From assembly GCA_934747965.1 (NCBI GenBank), contig CAKVHI010000001.1:124001-188000 (forward strand): DNA of 64,000 nt, read 5' to 3'. Both the position numbers and the translations under genes were made by a program. Source of the stretch: an uncultured Clostridia bacterium (GTDB taxonomy: Bacteria; Bacillota; Clostridia; Christensenellales; UBA1242). Below, one piece after another: positions 25,157 through 34,131 of this stretch. Numbering within the stretch: the stretch's first letter is position 1; each line of letters opens with the position of its first letter. Below the pieces are notes generated by a model. It saw only the letters and a program-made list of their open reading frames with translations. It did not search any database and was not told the DNA's origin.

Positions 25157-25198
25157 AAAAAAATCGCTACTCCTGATTTTACAAATTTTTAGCGATTT
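25157..25198 (-). terminator. Intrinsic terminator downstream of the tRNA pair
   Basis: On the minus strand aaatcgcta pairs with tagcgattt (plus 25161-25169 and 25190-25198) around a 20-base loop, followed by a run of seven Ts. It lies about 100 bases past tRNA-Gly. The gap 25199-25299 shows no gene. Confidence 0.6.
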
Positions 25199-25299
25199 TA
25201 TTATTTTTATAAAAAAAATTTTAAAAATATCTGCTTTTTTATCTAAAAAATTTAAGAATAATAAAATTTTTTATTTAACTGATTTTTCTTATAATGAAT

Positions 25300-25373
25300 T
25301 GGAGCAAGTAGCGGGAATCGAACCCGCACTAGATGCTTGGGAAGCACCTGTTCTGCCACTAAACTATACCTGC
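25300..25373 (-). tRNA. tRNA-Gly(CCC)
   Basis: 74 nt. Acceptor GCAGGTA pairs with TACTTGC (one G-U class pair), discriminator T then encoded CCA. The anticodon loop TTCCCAA gives anticodon CCC, and the T-loop is TTCGATT. It lies one base downstream of tRNA-Thr, so the two are co-transcribed, possibly as a tail of the ileS transcript. Confidence 0.93.
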
Positions 25374-25374
25374 A

Positions 25375-25450
25375 TGGAGCTGGTGACGAGAGTCGAACTC
25401 GTGGTCTTTCGATTACGAATCGAGTGCTTTACCAACTAAGCTACACCAGC
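25375..25450 (-). tRNA. tRNA-Thr(CGT)
   Basis: 76 nt. Acceptor GCTGGTG pairs with CACCAGC, discriminator T, encoded CCA. Anticodon stem TCGAT/ATCGA with loop TCGTA region gives anticodon CGT; the T-arm has TTCGACT. It is 48 bases downstream of the ileS stop. The small hairpin aggtgctttcgcacct (25455-25470) between them lacks a T-run on the minus strand and is not a convincing terminator. Confidence 0.95.
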
Positions 25451-25498
25451 ATTTAGGTGCTTTCGCACCTATTTTGGTTTAAAACAACCAAATTTTAT

Positions 25499-28400
25499 TT
25501 ATTTTCTTGAAATTTTTAAAACAATTTCTTTTTCATTAACTTTAAATGTTGTGCTAAATTCTGGATTTGTTAAAGTTTTGTTTTCAACAGACAAAGTCTC
25601 TTCCATAATTTTAGGAAGGAATAGACTTATAACCTTTTGCATTTCTTCATCATGAGAAGAAATATCAATAATAATTCGGTCCTCAATTTTGAAATTTGCT
25701 TCTTTTCGAGCAACTTGAATTTGACGAGTTATTTCTCTATAATAGCCCTCGTTAATTAAATCTTCAGTCAAAGTTATATCAAGAGCCACAATATTATTGT
25801 TTTCAACCACAATAGCGTACTCTTTTTTAGGAACAAATTTAAGAGTAAATATGTCAGATTTTTGAGTATCTAATCCTTTCAAAGTTACAGTATGATTTGT
25901 TTCAAACTCATCAATTAATAACTTCATTTCTTCATTACTATAATTTTTAAGAGCATTTTGATATAAAGGCACATTTTTGCCCAAAACCTTTCCTGCTTCT
26001 TTGAAATTTAGTAACAATTCTTTTGTGTTAAATTTATCATCAGAATCTTCAAATTCAATTTCTTTAACATTTAATTCTTCTTTAATAATATCACTTAAAG
26101 CAATAACTGCATTTTTATATTCTTCACTAACTTTTAAATACAAAGTTTTAAGTGGTTGTTTAACTTTAATTTTATGCTCATTTCTAAGTTTTTGTGCAAG
26201 ATAAATAATCTCTCTTGATTTTTCGATTTGGTCAACCAAATTTGCATAGCCAAAGCTATCAATATTAGATAGCGTTGAAAGATGAACACTTTTAACTTCT
26301 TTTGATTCCAATTCACAAACAAGATTTGTCCAGATATAATCTGTGATGAAAGGAATAATAGGTGCCATTACTTTAATTATATTTTTTATTGCAAAATATA
26401 ATGAATAATAAGCATTCATATCACTTTCCCAAAATCTTTTTCTGTTCGAACGAATATAGAAATTTGAAATATCATCAACAAGTTTTTCAAAATCTTTAAC
26501 AACAAGATATGCTTTATTTTCAAGATAATTCTTATCCGAAAGATTAACAAACTGAGAAACTTTTTCAAGCAGCCATTTGTCGGTTAAATCAAGTTTTTCA
26601 AGTTCTATTACAAATCCTTCTAATTTTGGATTATCAATAACAGCATAGGTGTTAAAGAACACATAAATGTTCCAGAATGCCAAAAGTTGTTTTTTTGCTT
26701 CGTCAAGCAAATTATTCCCAAACCTCATGTCAAACACAGGGTTTGCTTGAGCATACAAATATCTTATTGCTTCAGCCCCAACTTCATCAGCCACTTTATC
26801 TGCATCCAAACTGTTTCCACCACTCTTATGAAACTCATTACCATTTTCATCTTTAACATATTGATAAGTAACAATTTTTTTGTAAGGGGCTTTGCCAGTT
26901 AAGATTACGCTCATTACTAAAAGTGAATAAAACCACAATTTTATTTGTTCAATCATCTCACAAACATAATCACTAGGGAAGTTATTTTCAAAGTATACTT
27001 TGTCTGTAAAATATTTTTTTGTTGAAAAAGGTGTAATTCCCGCATCAAGCCAACAATCGCCAACTTCTGGGATTCTGTCCAAAACTTTTCCGCAATCACA
27101 TTCAATTTGAATGTCATCAATATATGGTCTGTGAAGATGAGGAATTTTATCAACTAAACTTGGATTAATCGCACGCTCTTTTAATTCTTCCCTACTTCCA
27201 ATAACATGCACCTTCCCACAATCTTTACAAACATAAATAGGAAGAGGAAGCCCATAAAATCTTGACCTAGAAATATTCCAATCGCCCATATTGTTAAGCC
27301 AATCTTGCATACGCTTTTTTGCATACGCAGGTTGAAATTCAACCTCATCAATCGCTTTCAAAAGCATAGGTCTTACTTCATCCATTTTAATGTACCAAGT
27401 TGAAATAAGTTTGTAAACTAAATCAGTTTTACAACGCCAACAATGTGGATAACTATGTTTGTATTTGTGTGAATACAAAAGTTTGTTGTCTTGCTTTAAT
27501 CTGTTTACAACATCTTCAACAACATCGGTAGTTTTTTTGCCAGCGATAAAACCACAATTTTCAAGCATAACACCTTGCTCGTTAATTGGACAAATTTGAG
27601 GCATATCATATTTAAGACCCAAGTCAAAGTCTTCAGCACCACATCCCGGAGCAATGTGAACAACACAAGAGCCCTCGCCAGCTTCAACTTGATCCCAAGG
27701 GTAAATTTTGTGCACAAACTGTTGCATATCAAGTTCAGGGAACATTGTTTCATATTCAAGGCCAACTAATTTATCGCCCTTAAATTCTTCCAAAATTTTG
27801 TAATCACTGCTTTTTAAAATATTTAAACTATCTTTCCCAAAAACAAGTTTTTCATTATTATATTCAACTTTAACATAATCAAGTTCAGGGTTAACAGCCA
27901 AAGCAGCATTCGCACAAAGCGTCCATGGTGTGGTTGTCCAACCAACCATTTTAAAATCTTTATTTTTAACAGGCACTTTAAAGAATATTGCAGTATGCGT
28001 TACATCTGAATAGCTACCTGCAAGTTCGTGTTCTGAAATGCTTGTTCCACATCTTGGACACCAAACCATAGGTCTATTTTTTTTAACAAGCCAACCTTTT
28101 TGGTTGCAGATTTTCAAAAAGTGCCAAATTGATGTGATGTTTTCATCTGTATTTGTAAAATACGAATGTTCCCAATCCATAAATTGACCCATTCTTATGC
28201 TTTGATTTGTAATTTCATTTGCAAAAAAGTTTACTCTCTCCATACATTTTTCAGTAAACTTATCAAGACCATACTTCAAAATTTCAGGTTTTCCGTTAAG
28301 ACCTAATTCTTTTTCAACATTAACTTCAACCCACATACCTTGAGCGTCAAAACCATTTTGAAATTGTTGACTTTCACCTTTCATCGCATGATATTTGATT

Positions 28401-28603
28401 GTAACATCTTTCAAAACTCTTCCCCAAAAATGATGAACACCTGCCCTGTTGTTTGCTGTCATTGGTCCATCCAAAAATTTAAACCTTTTTTCGCTATTTT
28501 TGTTTTTATCAACAATTTTATGAAACAAGTCATCTTTTTTCCACTTGTCTAGCATCTGATGCTCAACTTCAACAAAATTTAATTTAGCTTCTTCTTTTTT
28601 CAT
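25499..28603 (-). CDS. ileS: Isoleucyl-tRNA synthetase
   Basis: 1,034 residues, full length for a class I IleRS. The catalytic N-terminus has LDGPMTANN at 44-52 and GVHHFWGR at 55-62 in place of the usual HIGH context; the editing domain has VGWTTTPWTLCANAALAV; RSRFYGLPLPIYVC precedes the second zinc-like cluster; and FHKSGGNSLDADKVADEVG replaces the KMSKS loop. The C-terminal half is the anticodon-binding helical domain and DUF5915-like tail. It charges tRNA-Ile. The variant signature motifs are those of the second IleRS clade rather than defects. There is no T-box in the 45-base leader; transcription starts at the consensus promoter at 28633-28661. Two tRNA genes follow. Confidence 0.97.
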   Translation of the reverse strand: MKKEEAKLNFVEVEHQMLDKWKKDDLFHKIVDKNKNSEKRFKFLDGPMTANNRAGVHHFWGRVLKDVTIKYHAMKGESQQFQNGFDAQGMWVEVNVEKELGLNGKPEILKYGLDKFTEKCMERVNFFANEITNQSIRMGQFMDWEHSYFTNTDENITSIWHFLKICNQKGWLVKKNRPMVWCPRCGTSISEHELAGSYSDVTHTAIFFKVPVKNKDFKMVGWTTTPWTLCANAALAVNPELDYVKVEYNNEKLVFGKDSLNILKSSDYKILEEFKGDKLVGLEYETMFPELDMQQFVHKIYPWDQVEAGEGSCVVHIAPGCGAEDFDLGLKYDMPQICPINEQGVMLENCGFIAGKKTTDVVEDVVNRLKQDNKLLYSHKYKHSYPHCWRCKTDLVYKLISTWYIKMDEVRPMLLKAIDEVEFQPAYAKKRMQDWLNNMGDWNISRSRFYGLPLPIYVCKDCGKVHVIGSREELKERAINPSLVDKIPHLHRPYIDDIQIECDCGKVLDRIPEVGDCWLDAGITPFSTKKYFTDKVYFENNFPSDYVCEMIEQIKLWFYSLLVMSVILTGKAPYKKIVTYQYVKDENGNEFHKSGGNSLDADKVADEVGAEAIRYLYAQANPVFDMRFGNNLLDEAKKQLLAFWNIYVFFNTYAVIDNPKLEGFVIELEKLDLTDKWLLEKVSQFVNLSDKNYLENKAYLVVKDFEKLVDDISNFYIRSNRKRFWESDMNAYYSLYFAIKNIIKVMAPIIPFITDYIWTNLVCELESKEVKSVHLSTLSNIDSFGYANLVDQIEKSREIIYLAQKLRNEHKIKVKQPLKTLYLKVSEEYKNAVIALSDIIKEELNVKEIEFEDSDDKFNTKELLLNFKEAGKVLGKNVPLYQNALKNYSNEEMKLLIDEFETNHTVTLKGLDTQKSDIFTLKFVPKKEYAIVVENNNIVALDITLTEDLINEGYYREITRQIQVARKEANFKIEDRIIIDISSHDEEMQKVISLFLPKIMEETLSVENKTLTNPEFSTTFKVNEKEIVLKISRK

Positions 28604-28632
28604 ACTGACCTTCTTTTAGTAATTTTAGATTA

Positions 28633-28661
28633 ATTATATAAAATAACTAGTTTTTTGTCAA
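28633..28661 (-). promoter_or_regulatory. Consensus promoter of ileS
   Basis: Minus strand TTGACA (plus 28656-28661), exactly 17 bases, TATAAT (plus 28633-28638). A perfect match to the sigma-A consensus, with about 25 bases of leader, too short for a T-box. Confidence 0.9.
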
Positions 28662-28724
28662 ACAATAAGATTATATTTATGGTTAAAAAACTCAATTTTG
28701 AGAATAATTTTAAAAGTTTTTGTA

Positions 28725-28753
28725 TTGACAAAATCATTTCAGTGTGTTATTCT
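28725..28753 (+). promoter_or_regulatory. Promoter of the small acidic protein gene
   Basis: TTGACA (28725-28730), 17-base spacer, TATTCT (28748-28753), followed by ribosome site GAGGTAAT and the ATG at 28770. The leader is only a few bases long. Confidence 0.8.
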
Positions 28754-28769
28754 ACTTTTGAGGTAATTT

Positions 28770-29003
28770 ATGATTAAATTCGATTTGACTAATATAGATG
28801 AAGATGAAGAAAGTGAATATTTGGCAAAAGAAATCTTAAAACTTAAAGAACAAAATCTTACAAATAATATTGACTTTGAAAAGGCTGAAATTGAAAGACA
28901 AGAGGTTTTGAAAAAACTGAATAACGAAAATCAGCAATCAAATAAAAAAGAAATAGAAGCAATTAAAATTTATAAAAATGAAGAAGAAAACTTGAATTTT
29001 TAG
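28770..29003 (+). CDS. Small highly charged protein, unknown
   Basis: 77 residues, own promoter (28725-28753), ribosome site GAGGT nine bases before the ATG and own terminator at 29081. The composition is extreme: about half the residues are Glu, Lys, Asn or Asp, with heptad-like spacing that suggests one or two long helices and no hydrophobic core. There is no signal or membrane segment. No family recognised. Its dedicated transcription unit between ileS and an unrelated convergent gene argues that it is a real gene. Could be a small regulator or structural helix protein. Confidence 0.6.
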   Translation: MIKFDLTNIDEDEESEYLAKEILKLKEQNLTNNIDFEKAEIERQEVLKKLNNENQQSNKKEIEAIKIYKNEEENLNF

Positions 29004-29080
29004 TTTAATTTTAAGATTTTTACTATTTTAATAAAAAGAAAAAATAAAAATATTACTTTTTATGGTAAATTGATTTATAA

Positions 29081-29112
29081 AAAAATTAGAGAAAAAATCT
29101 CTAATTTTTTAT
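29081..29112. terminator. Bidirectional intrinsic terminator
   Basis: Twelve-base stem (29081-29092 with 29098-29109: aaaaattagaga and complement) and five-base loop, T-runs usable on both strands. Shared by the converging genes 28770-29003 and 29120-29911. Confidence 0.85.
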
Positions 29113-29119
29113 TTTATAG

Positions 29120-29911
29120 TTATATGTTGTATTGAGGAAAGTCCATTGTGTAAACATCCATACATTCGCTTTCTCTATCTTCATATTTAAAACCAAATTC
29201 AGGGAATACACTTTCATAAAGTCGCTTTTCAATTAACTCTTCTCTGTTATAAATTTCTCTAACACTGTTTATGTCTGTATATTCAGGAAATCTTTCAACA
29301 AATTCAAAATGTTTTTCTATAGTATCACTAAAAAGTTTATCTTCATATTTTGTCATAAAAATCGGCAAATCATGTTTTATTTTTCTGCTTCTATAATAAA
29401 TGTCAGCAAGAGTATGCCCTAAGAAATGAAATTGAGATAGATTTAGATAAACATCAAAGCCACATTCAAAACTAACATGTTCCTTTACATCTTCATCAAA
29501 CTCATCAAACGGAACAACTTCGCCATTTTTAATAAAAGAAACATGGGCTTTTAAAAGATAATCAAATTCATTTGCATAGTAATCAATCCAAAATGCATAA
29601 TATTTTTTTAAAAACTTGTTCTCTTTTAATAATTGTTTATTTACTTCTGACTTAACTTTTTTTAATTCTATATCTTGCTCTAAAACTTCTTTTAAACTAT
29701 ATTTTAAATATTCAAGATATTGTTTACCCATTTCTTTTGCTTCGCGATAAAATTCATCACGCTCTTGTTCAAGTTTTTTTGCTTTAACAGGGTTTTCATA
29801 CCACTTTTGACAAAGAATTTTATAGTTATAGTTCATAAGTCTTATAAATATTTTTTCTTTGTTAATTGAATCATCAAATTTAGTAAAAAATTTCTTTTCG
29901 TTATTTTCCAT
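29120..29911 (-). CDS. Hypothetical helical cytoplasmic protein
   Basis: 263 residues, no signal peptide or membrane segment. The N-terminal 130 residues are rich in Lys and Glu and strongly helical (WYENPVKAKKLEQERDEFYRE, coiled-coil type); the C-terminal half has many aromatic residues (SQFHFLGHTLADIYYRSRK) and ends in an acidic tail. I do not recognise the family. Ribosome site GAGGTGTGAAAA precedes the ATG at 29911. Upstream on the same strand is a nested hairpin (29951-30018) that could be its leader. Neighbours (ileS, tex) give no functional clue. Confidence 0.6.
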   Translation of the reverse strand: MENNEKKFFTKFDDSINKEKIFIRLMNYNYKILCQKWYENPVKAKKLEQERDEFYREAKEMGKQYLEYLKYSLKEVLEQDIELKKVKSEVNKQLLKENKFLKKYYAFWIDYYANEFDYLLKAHVSFIKNGEVVPFDEFDEDVKEHVSFECGFDVYLNLSQFHFLGHTLADIYYRSRKIKHDLPIFMTKYEDKLFSDTIEKHFEFVERFPEYTDINSVREIYNREELIEKRLYESVFPEFGFKYEDRESECMDVYTMDFPQYNI

Positions 29912-29950
29912 TTTTCACACCTCAACAAAATAAATGTTAAAATAAATTAT

Positions 29951-30018
29951 GTGATGTTGCACTGCTGTGTTCGCAAAAGAATTTTGCTAACGCAATTTGT
30001 AATAAGCTTCAACATCAC
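29951..30018 (-). promoter_or_regulatory. Nested hairpin, candidate leader element of the gene at 29120-29911
   Basis: Perfect nine-base outer stem (gtgatgttg 29951-29959 with caacatcac 30010-30018) enclosing a second stem, gttcgcaaaa (29969-29978) with ttttgctaac (29982-29991), one mismatch and a three-base loop. On the minus strand it ends 40 bases before the start codon. No known riboswitch class recognised; it may also be a free-standing small RNA. The rest of 30019-30132 shows no gene. Confidence 0.4.
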
Positions 30019-30132
30019 TGTTTGTATAAACTTAGTCTTTGAAAATAATGCTCGGCATTGCTTTCTTCTGACTTTCGATAATATAATAACACACTTAAAA
30101 TCAAATTTCAAGATGAAATTTAAAAATTTAAC

Positions 30133-30157
30133 AAAAAACCGCAATTAAATTGCAGTT
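30133..30157 (-). terminator. Intrinsic terminator of the degV-tex operon
   Basis: On the minus strand aactgcaatt pairs with aattgcggtt (one G-U pair) around a single-base loop region, then six Ts. It directly abuts the tex stop codon. Confidence 0.8.
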
Positions 30158-30158
30158 T

Positions 30159-32321
30159 TTATTCTGATTCAGTTGCTTTTTTTATAGAAAGTGAAATTCT
30201 ATTTTTTTCTTTATCAACACCAATAACTTTTACATTCACAATATCCCCAACGGTTAGTTCTTCACTTGGATGTTTAATATATCTATCACAAATTTCACTT
30301 ATATGAACAAGTCCGTCTTGATGCACGCCAATATCGACAAATGCCCCAAAATCTACAACATTTCTTACTGTTCCTTTTAATATCATTCCTTCTTTAAGGT
30401 CATCCAAACTTAACAAATCGCTTCTAAGTTCAGGCTTTGGAAGGCTATCACGCACATCTCTACCTGGCTTAATAATTTCGGTTATAATATCATTAAGTGT
30501 TGGCACACCAATATTACACTCTTTTGCAACTTTATCAACACCAAAATCATTAACCAAACTTGGAAGATTTGAAATGTTACCATTTTTTATATCTTCATTT
30601 GTCAAATTAAACAATTTTAGCAAGACTTTTGCACTTTCATAACTTTCTGGATGAACGGCAGTATTGTCTAAAACATTTTCTCCGTTGACGATTCTTAAAA
30701 ATCCCGCACATTGTTCATACGCTTTGTTGCCTAGTTTTGCAACTTTTAAAAGTTCAACGCGTTGTTTGAATGCTCCATTTTTTTCACGATATGAAACAAT
30801 ATTTTTTGCAACGCTAGAGTTTAACCCACTAACAAAGCTTAGTAGTCTTGGGCTTGCAGTATTCAAATCTACACCCACATTATTAACGCAATCTTCAACA
30901 ACCCCATCCAAAACTTCGGTCAATCTTTTTTGAGGCATATCATGTTGATATTGCCCTACACCAATAGATTTAACATCAATTTTTATCAATTCAGAAAGTG
31001 GATCTTGAAGTCGTCTTGCAATAGACACAGCACTTCTTAAACTTACATCATAATCAGGAAATTCCTCTGCCCCTAATTTGCTTGCAGAATATACACTTGC
31101 ACCAGCTTCAGAAACAACCATATACATAACAGGAACGGTTAATTTTTTTATTAAATTTGCAACAAAAATTTCACATTCTTTGCTTGCAGTTCCATTTCCG
31201 ATAGAAATAACCGAAATATTATGCTTTTTTATTAACATTGCAATAACTTTTTCGGCTTTTTCAATTTCGTTATGAGGAGGTGTTGGATATATAACACCAG
31301 TTTCTAAAACTGTTCCATTTTCATCAATGACAGCAAGTTTGCAGCCCGTTCTGTATGCGGGGTCTAGCCCCAAAATAACTTTATGCTTAAGCGGAGGTTG
31401 CATCAATAAAGGCTTAAGATTTAATTCAAACATTTTAATAGCACCCTCGGCGGCGTTATCGAACATCTCATTTCTAATTTCACGCTCTAAACTTGGAAGC
31501 AACAATCTGTTAAAACTATCAACAACTGTAAGTTCCAATTTTTCTTTAAAAATACTATCTTTAATTTTAAAATCTTTTTTTATAATATCTAAGCATTTAT
31601 CAACATTTTCTTCTAACGAAACTTTCAAACAGTCTTCTTTTTCGCCACGATTAATTGCCAAAATTCTATGTCCAGGCATTTTGCAAACTTGTTCTTTATA
31701 ATTTTCATACATAGAATAAGTTTTTGCATTTTCGTTTGGTTTAAGACTTGTTACGATAAAAGCCGATTTAAACAAAAACTCACGCAAAGCCTTTCTTATT
31801 TCTGCGTCATCGCTTATTTGCTCGGCAATAATATCTAAAGCCCCTTGCAAAGCCTCTTCTTCAGAATTAACCCCTTTTTCTTCATCCACAAAATCTTTTA
31901 CCACAGCAAAAACATCACCTGAAGTTTGTTCCTGTTTCAAAATTATATCAGCAAGTGGTTGAAGCCCTTTGCTTATTGCAATAGTTGCTCGTGTTTGGCG
32001 TTTTGGTCTAAAAGGTCTGTAAATATCTTCAAGTTCGGTTTGAGTAACAGCCTCTTTAATTTTTGTTTCAAGTTCTGGAGTTAGTTTTTCTTGATCACTA
32101 ATAAGTTTTATTATTTCTTCCTTTCGACTTTCCAAATTTCTTAAATAATTTAGTCTGTCGCTAAAAGCCCTGATGGTTTGGTCATCCATTGTTCCATGCA
32201 TTTCTTTTCTGTATCTTGCAATAAACGGAACAGTGCAACCTTCATCAAGCAAGTTCACTAAATTTTGACTATACTCTTGTTTTATATCAAACTCTTGACT
32301 TAATTTAGTTGCTATATCCAT
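30159..32321 (-). CDS. tex: Tex-family RNA-binding transcription accessory protein
   Basis: 720 residues from the ATG at 32321, preferred over one 11 codons upstream because GGGGGAAAAG precedes it. Domain order is that of Tex: helical N-domain with FIARYRKEMHG and DDQTIRAFSDR, YqgF-like RNase fold with VILGLDPAYRTGCKLAV, helix-hairpin-helix region (VGVDLNTASPRLLSFVSGLN), and a C-terminal S1 domain (LKEGMILKGTVRNVVDFGAF, VHQDGLVHIS). Tex binds structured nucleic acid and is linked to transcript processing and stress tolerance in bacteria. Length is close to the usual 720-780. It overlaps degV by 17 bases and shares its promoter at 33192-33220. Confidence 0.95.
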   Translation of the reverse strand: MDIATKLSQEFDIKQEYSQNLVNLLDEGCTVPFIARYRKEMHGTMDDQTIRAFSDRLNYLRNLESRKEEIIKLISDQEKLTPELETKIKEAVTQTELEDIYRPFRPKRQTRATIAISKGLQPLADIILKQEQTSGDVFAVVKDFVDEEKGVNSEEEALQGALDIIAEQISDDAEIRKALREFLFKSAFIVTSLKPNENAKTYSMYENYKEQVCKMPGHRILAINRGEKEDCLKVSLEENVDKCLDIIKKDFKIKDSIFKEKLELTVVDSFNRLLLPSLEREIRNEMFDNAAEGAIKMFELNLKPLLMQPPLKHKVILGLDPAYRTGCKLAVIDENGTVLETGVIYPTPPHNEIEKAEKVIAMLIKKHNISVISIGNGTASKECEIFVANLIKKLTVPVMYMVVSEAGASVYSASKLGAEEFPDYDVSLRSAVSIARRLQDPLSELIKIDVKSIGVGQYQHDMPQKRLTEVLDGVVEDCVNNVGVDLNTASPRLLSFVSGLNSSVAKNIVSYREKNGAFKQRVELLKVAKLGNKAYEQCAGFLRIVNGENVLDNTAVHPESYESAKVLLKLFNLTNEDIKNGNISNLPSLVNDFGVDKVAKECNIGVPTLNDIITEIIKPGRDVRDSLPKPELRSDLLSLDDLKEGMILKGTVRNVVDFGAFVDIGVHQDGLVHISEICDRYIKHPSEELTVGDIVNVKVIGVDKEKNRISLSIKKATESE

Positions 32322-33174
32322 CTTTTCCCCCATCATTGATGTAAAGAATTCCAATCGTGTTTGCCCCGCAATGACTTGTTATTGTTGCACCCGCATTAGT
32401 AACTAAAATTTCTTTAAAATTTGCATTTTCTTTCAAAGTATCTTCAACCATTTTCAAAACATCATCATCTATTGTCGGAAAAGTTATAAAACAGCGAGTT
32501 AAGTCAGGATTATTATACTTTTGCAAAATATCCTTAACATAACTTTCAACAACCTTAATATATGGTCCACGATATTTTTTGCTCATACCCATTTTTCCGT
32601 TAATGACCTCAATAGAAGGTTTAATATTAAACAAATTTGCACCCAAAAGTTGAAGTGAAGAACATCTTCCACCTTTATGTAAAAAATTAAGTTTTTTAAT
32701 AACAAAAGATGCTTGAACATAAGGTATCCTTTTTTCAACCCTTTCAATAATCTCTTCAAAACTGAAACCGGCATCTCTTTCATCACAAGCATAAAGCATC
32801 AAAAGGCCAACACCTGTAGACAAACTTCTTGAATCAATAACTTTAACCTTACCATCAAATTCAGCACTTGCTTTAACAGCATTTTCATAAGAGCAACTCA
32901 TTTCGCCAGACAAAGAAAAATGAATAATTTTGTCATCTTCATTTTTTAGGTTCTCGCTAAAAAATTCTCTAAAACTTTCTATTGAAACTGCACTCGTTTT
33001 TGGAAGTGTGCCGTTTTCATTAAAATTATCAATTATCATTTGACTTGTTATGTTAATTCCATCCAAATATTCCTTATCATTCATCAAAATGTTGAATGGT
33101 AAAATTCTTATATCATTTTTTTTAATAAGCTCTTTACTTAAATCATTAGAGCTGTCACCAGTAATTATTATCAT
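32305..33174 (-). CDS. degV: DegV-family fatty-acid-binding protein
   Basis: 289 residues, the usual length. N-terminal ITGDSSNDLSKEL (the TDSxxDL motif), LPFNILMNDKEYLDG, then TSAVSIESFREFF, IHFSLSGEMSCSYENA and VIDSRSLSTGVGLL are the DegV-family signature blocks; KLNFLHKGGRCSSLQLLGANLFNIKP is the second-domain hallmark. DegV-type proteins such as FakB hold an activated fatty acid and hand it to FakA kinase for phospholipid synthesis. FakA is not in this window. Ribosome site GGAGGGACT. It is upstream of tex and overlaps it by 17 bases. Which fatty acid it carries cannot be read from sequence. Confidence 0.95.
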   Translation of the reverse strand: MIIITGDSSNDLSKELIKKNDIRILPFNILMNDKEYLDGINITSQMIIDNFNENGTLPKTSAVSIESFREFFSENLKNEDDKIIHFSLSGEMSCSYENAVKASAEFDGKVKVIDSRSLSTGVGLLMLYACDERDAGFSFEEIIERVEKRIPYVQASFVIKKLNFLHKGGRCSSLQLLGANLFNIKPSIEVINGKMGMSKKYRGPYIKVVESYVKDILQKYNNPDLTRCFITFPTIDDDVLKMVEDTLKENANFKEILVTNAGATITSHCGANTIGILYINDGGKDGYSN

Positions 33175-33191
33175 AGTCCCTCCATAATTTT

Positions 33192-33220
33192 ATTATCTTA
33201 TAAATTAACAAAAAAGTCAA
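33192..33220 (-). promoter_or_regulatory. Promoter of degV-tex
   Basis: Minus strand TTGACT (plus 33215-33220), 17 bases, GATAAT (plus 33192-33197), about 18 bases before the degV ATG. Nearly back-to-back with the radC promoter. Confidence 0.75.
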
Positions 33221-33245
33221 TAAAATAATAAACATTCAAATTTAA

Positions 33246-33274
33246 TTGCGTTTTATTTTGTTTTATTATATAAT
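33246..33274 (+). promoter_or_regulatory. Promoter of radC, implying a very short leader
   Basis: TTGCGT (33246-33251), 17-base spacer, TATAAT (33269-33274). The first radC ATG is at 33288, 13 bases past the -10, so the mRNA leader would be about seven bases. Confidence 0.6.
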
Positions 33275-33287
33275 ATTTTGTACGATT

Positions 33288-34046
33288 ATGAACAAATCAT
33301 TAGACAATAAAAAGAACAATTGCCATGTTGGTCACAGAAAACGATTATATGAAACTTTAAAAGCGTGTAACTTTGACCCCGTTCAAGGTCACGTGATGCT
33401 TGAATATTTGTTATTTTATGTTTTCCCAAGATGCGACACAAATCCTATTGCTCACAATTTGATAGACAAATTTGGAAGTTTTAGCAATGTTTTTGATGCC
33501 AAAATTGAAGATTTAATAAAAGTAGATTATATTGGAGAGAATGCTGCAAAAAGAATAAAATCTTACAAACATTTTTTAGACTATTACTTGAAACATAAAT
33601 CAACGATAAAAGTTAAACTAGAACATCCCGTAGATTATGCAAGATATTTTGGTGATAAAATTCGAAGTTCAAAAACAGAAAGTCTTATTGTTATTGCGTT
33701 AAATGACAATTTTGAAGTTGAAAACTATGAAGTGTTTGAAGGCAACAGCACAAATTGTGTTAATTTTGATATTCGCGAAATTTATGAGGTTGCCAGAAAA
33801 TATGATTGCTATAGAATTGTTTTGATGCATAATCATCCAAGTGGGGACGCCACTCCATCAAGTGCTGATTTGAAAAACACTAAAATTTTGTATGAACAAT
33901 TAATGGCTTTAAGAGTTGAAATTCATGATCATATAATTATAAGTTCAAATTCTTTTTATAGTCTTGATAAACATGATAACTTTACAAATATGAGAGAATT
34001 GTTTGGCAGAATAGACCTTAAAACGCACCAAATTTATGGAAAATAG
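33288..34046 (+). CDS. radC: RadC-family JAMM-domain protein
   Basis: 252 residues from the ATG at 33288. Upstream in-frame TTG at 33246 is the -35 box and is rejected as a start. The N-terminal 110 residues hold helix-hairpin-helix-like motifs (HNLIDKFGSFSNVFDA and IGENAAKRI). The C-terminal MPN/JAMM domain has IVLMHNHPSGDATPSSADL (H-x-H...S...D metal ligands) and IEIHDHIIISSNSFYSL, the usual RadC ending. RadC proteins are widespread; the early link to DNA repair is disputed and biochemical function remains unclear. No Shine-Dalgarno is visible, which fits a near-leaderless message. About 30 residues longer than the common RadC, from the N-terminus. Confidence 0.93.
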   Translation: MNKSLDNKKNNCHVGHRKRLYETLKACNFDPVQGHVMLEYLLFYVFPRCDTNPIAHNLIDKFGSFSNVFDAKIEDLIKVDYIGENAAKRIKSYKHFLDYYLKHKSTIKVKLEHPVDYARYFGDKIRSSKTESLIVIALNDNFEVENYEVFEGNSTNCVNFDIREIYEVARKYDCYRIVLMHNHPSGDATPSSADLKNTKILYEQLMALRVEIHDHIIISSNSFYSLDKHDNFTNMRELFGRIDLKTHQIYGK

Positions 34047-34131
34047 AAAAAAACTACAAAAATTTACAAAAATAGTTGGAAATAATTTTGTTTTTTGGTA
34101 AAATTATAATATAAATTAAATGGAGGTTCCT

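Noticed and set aside
25107..25160. Sigma-G promoter for the gerA operon
   Set aside because: A CATAA-like -10 can be seen but no matching -35 at the right distance; not strong enough to annotate.
28604..28660. T-box riboswitch upstream of ileS
   Set aside because: The leader after the consensus promoter is only about 25 bases and has no terminator or T-box sequence.
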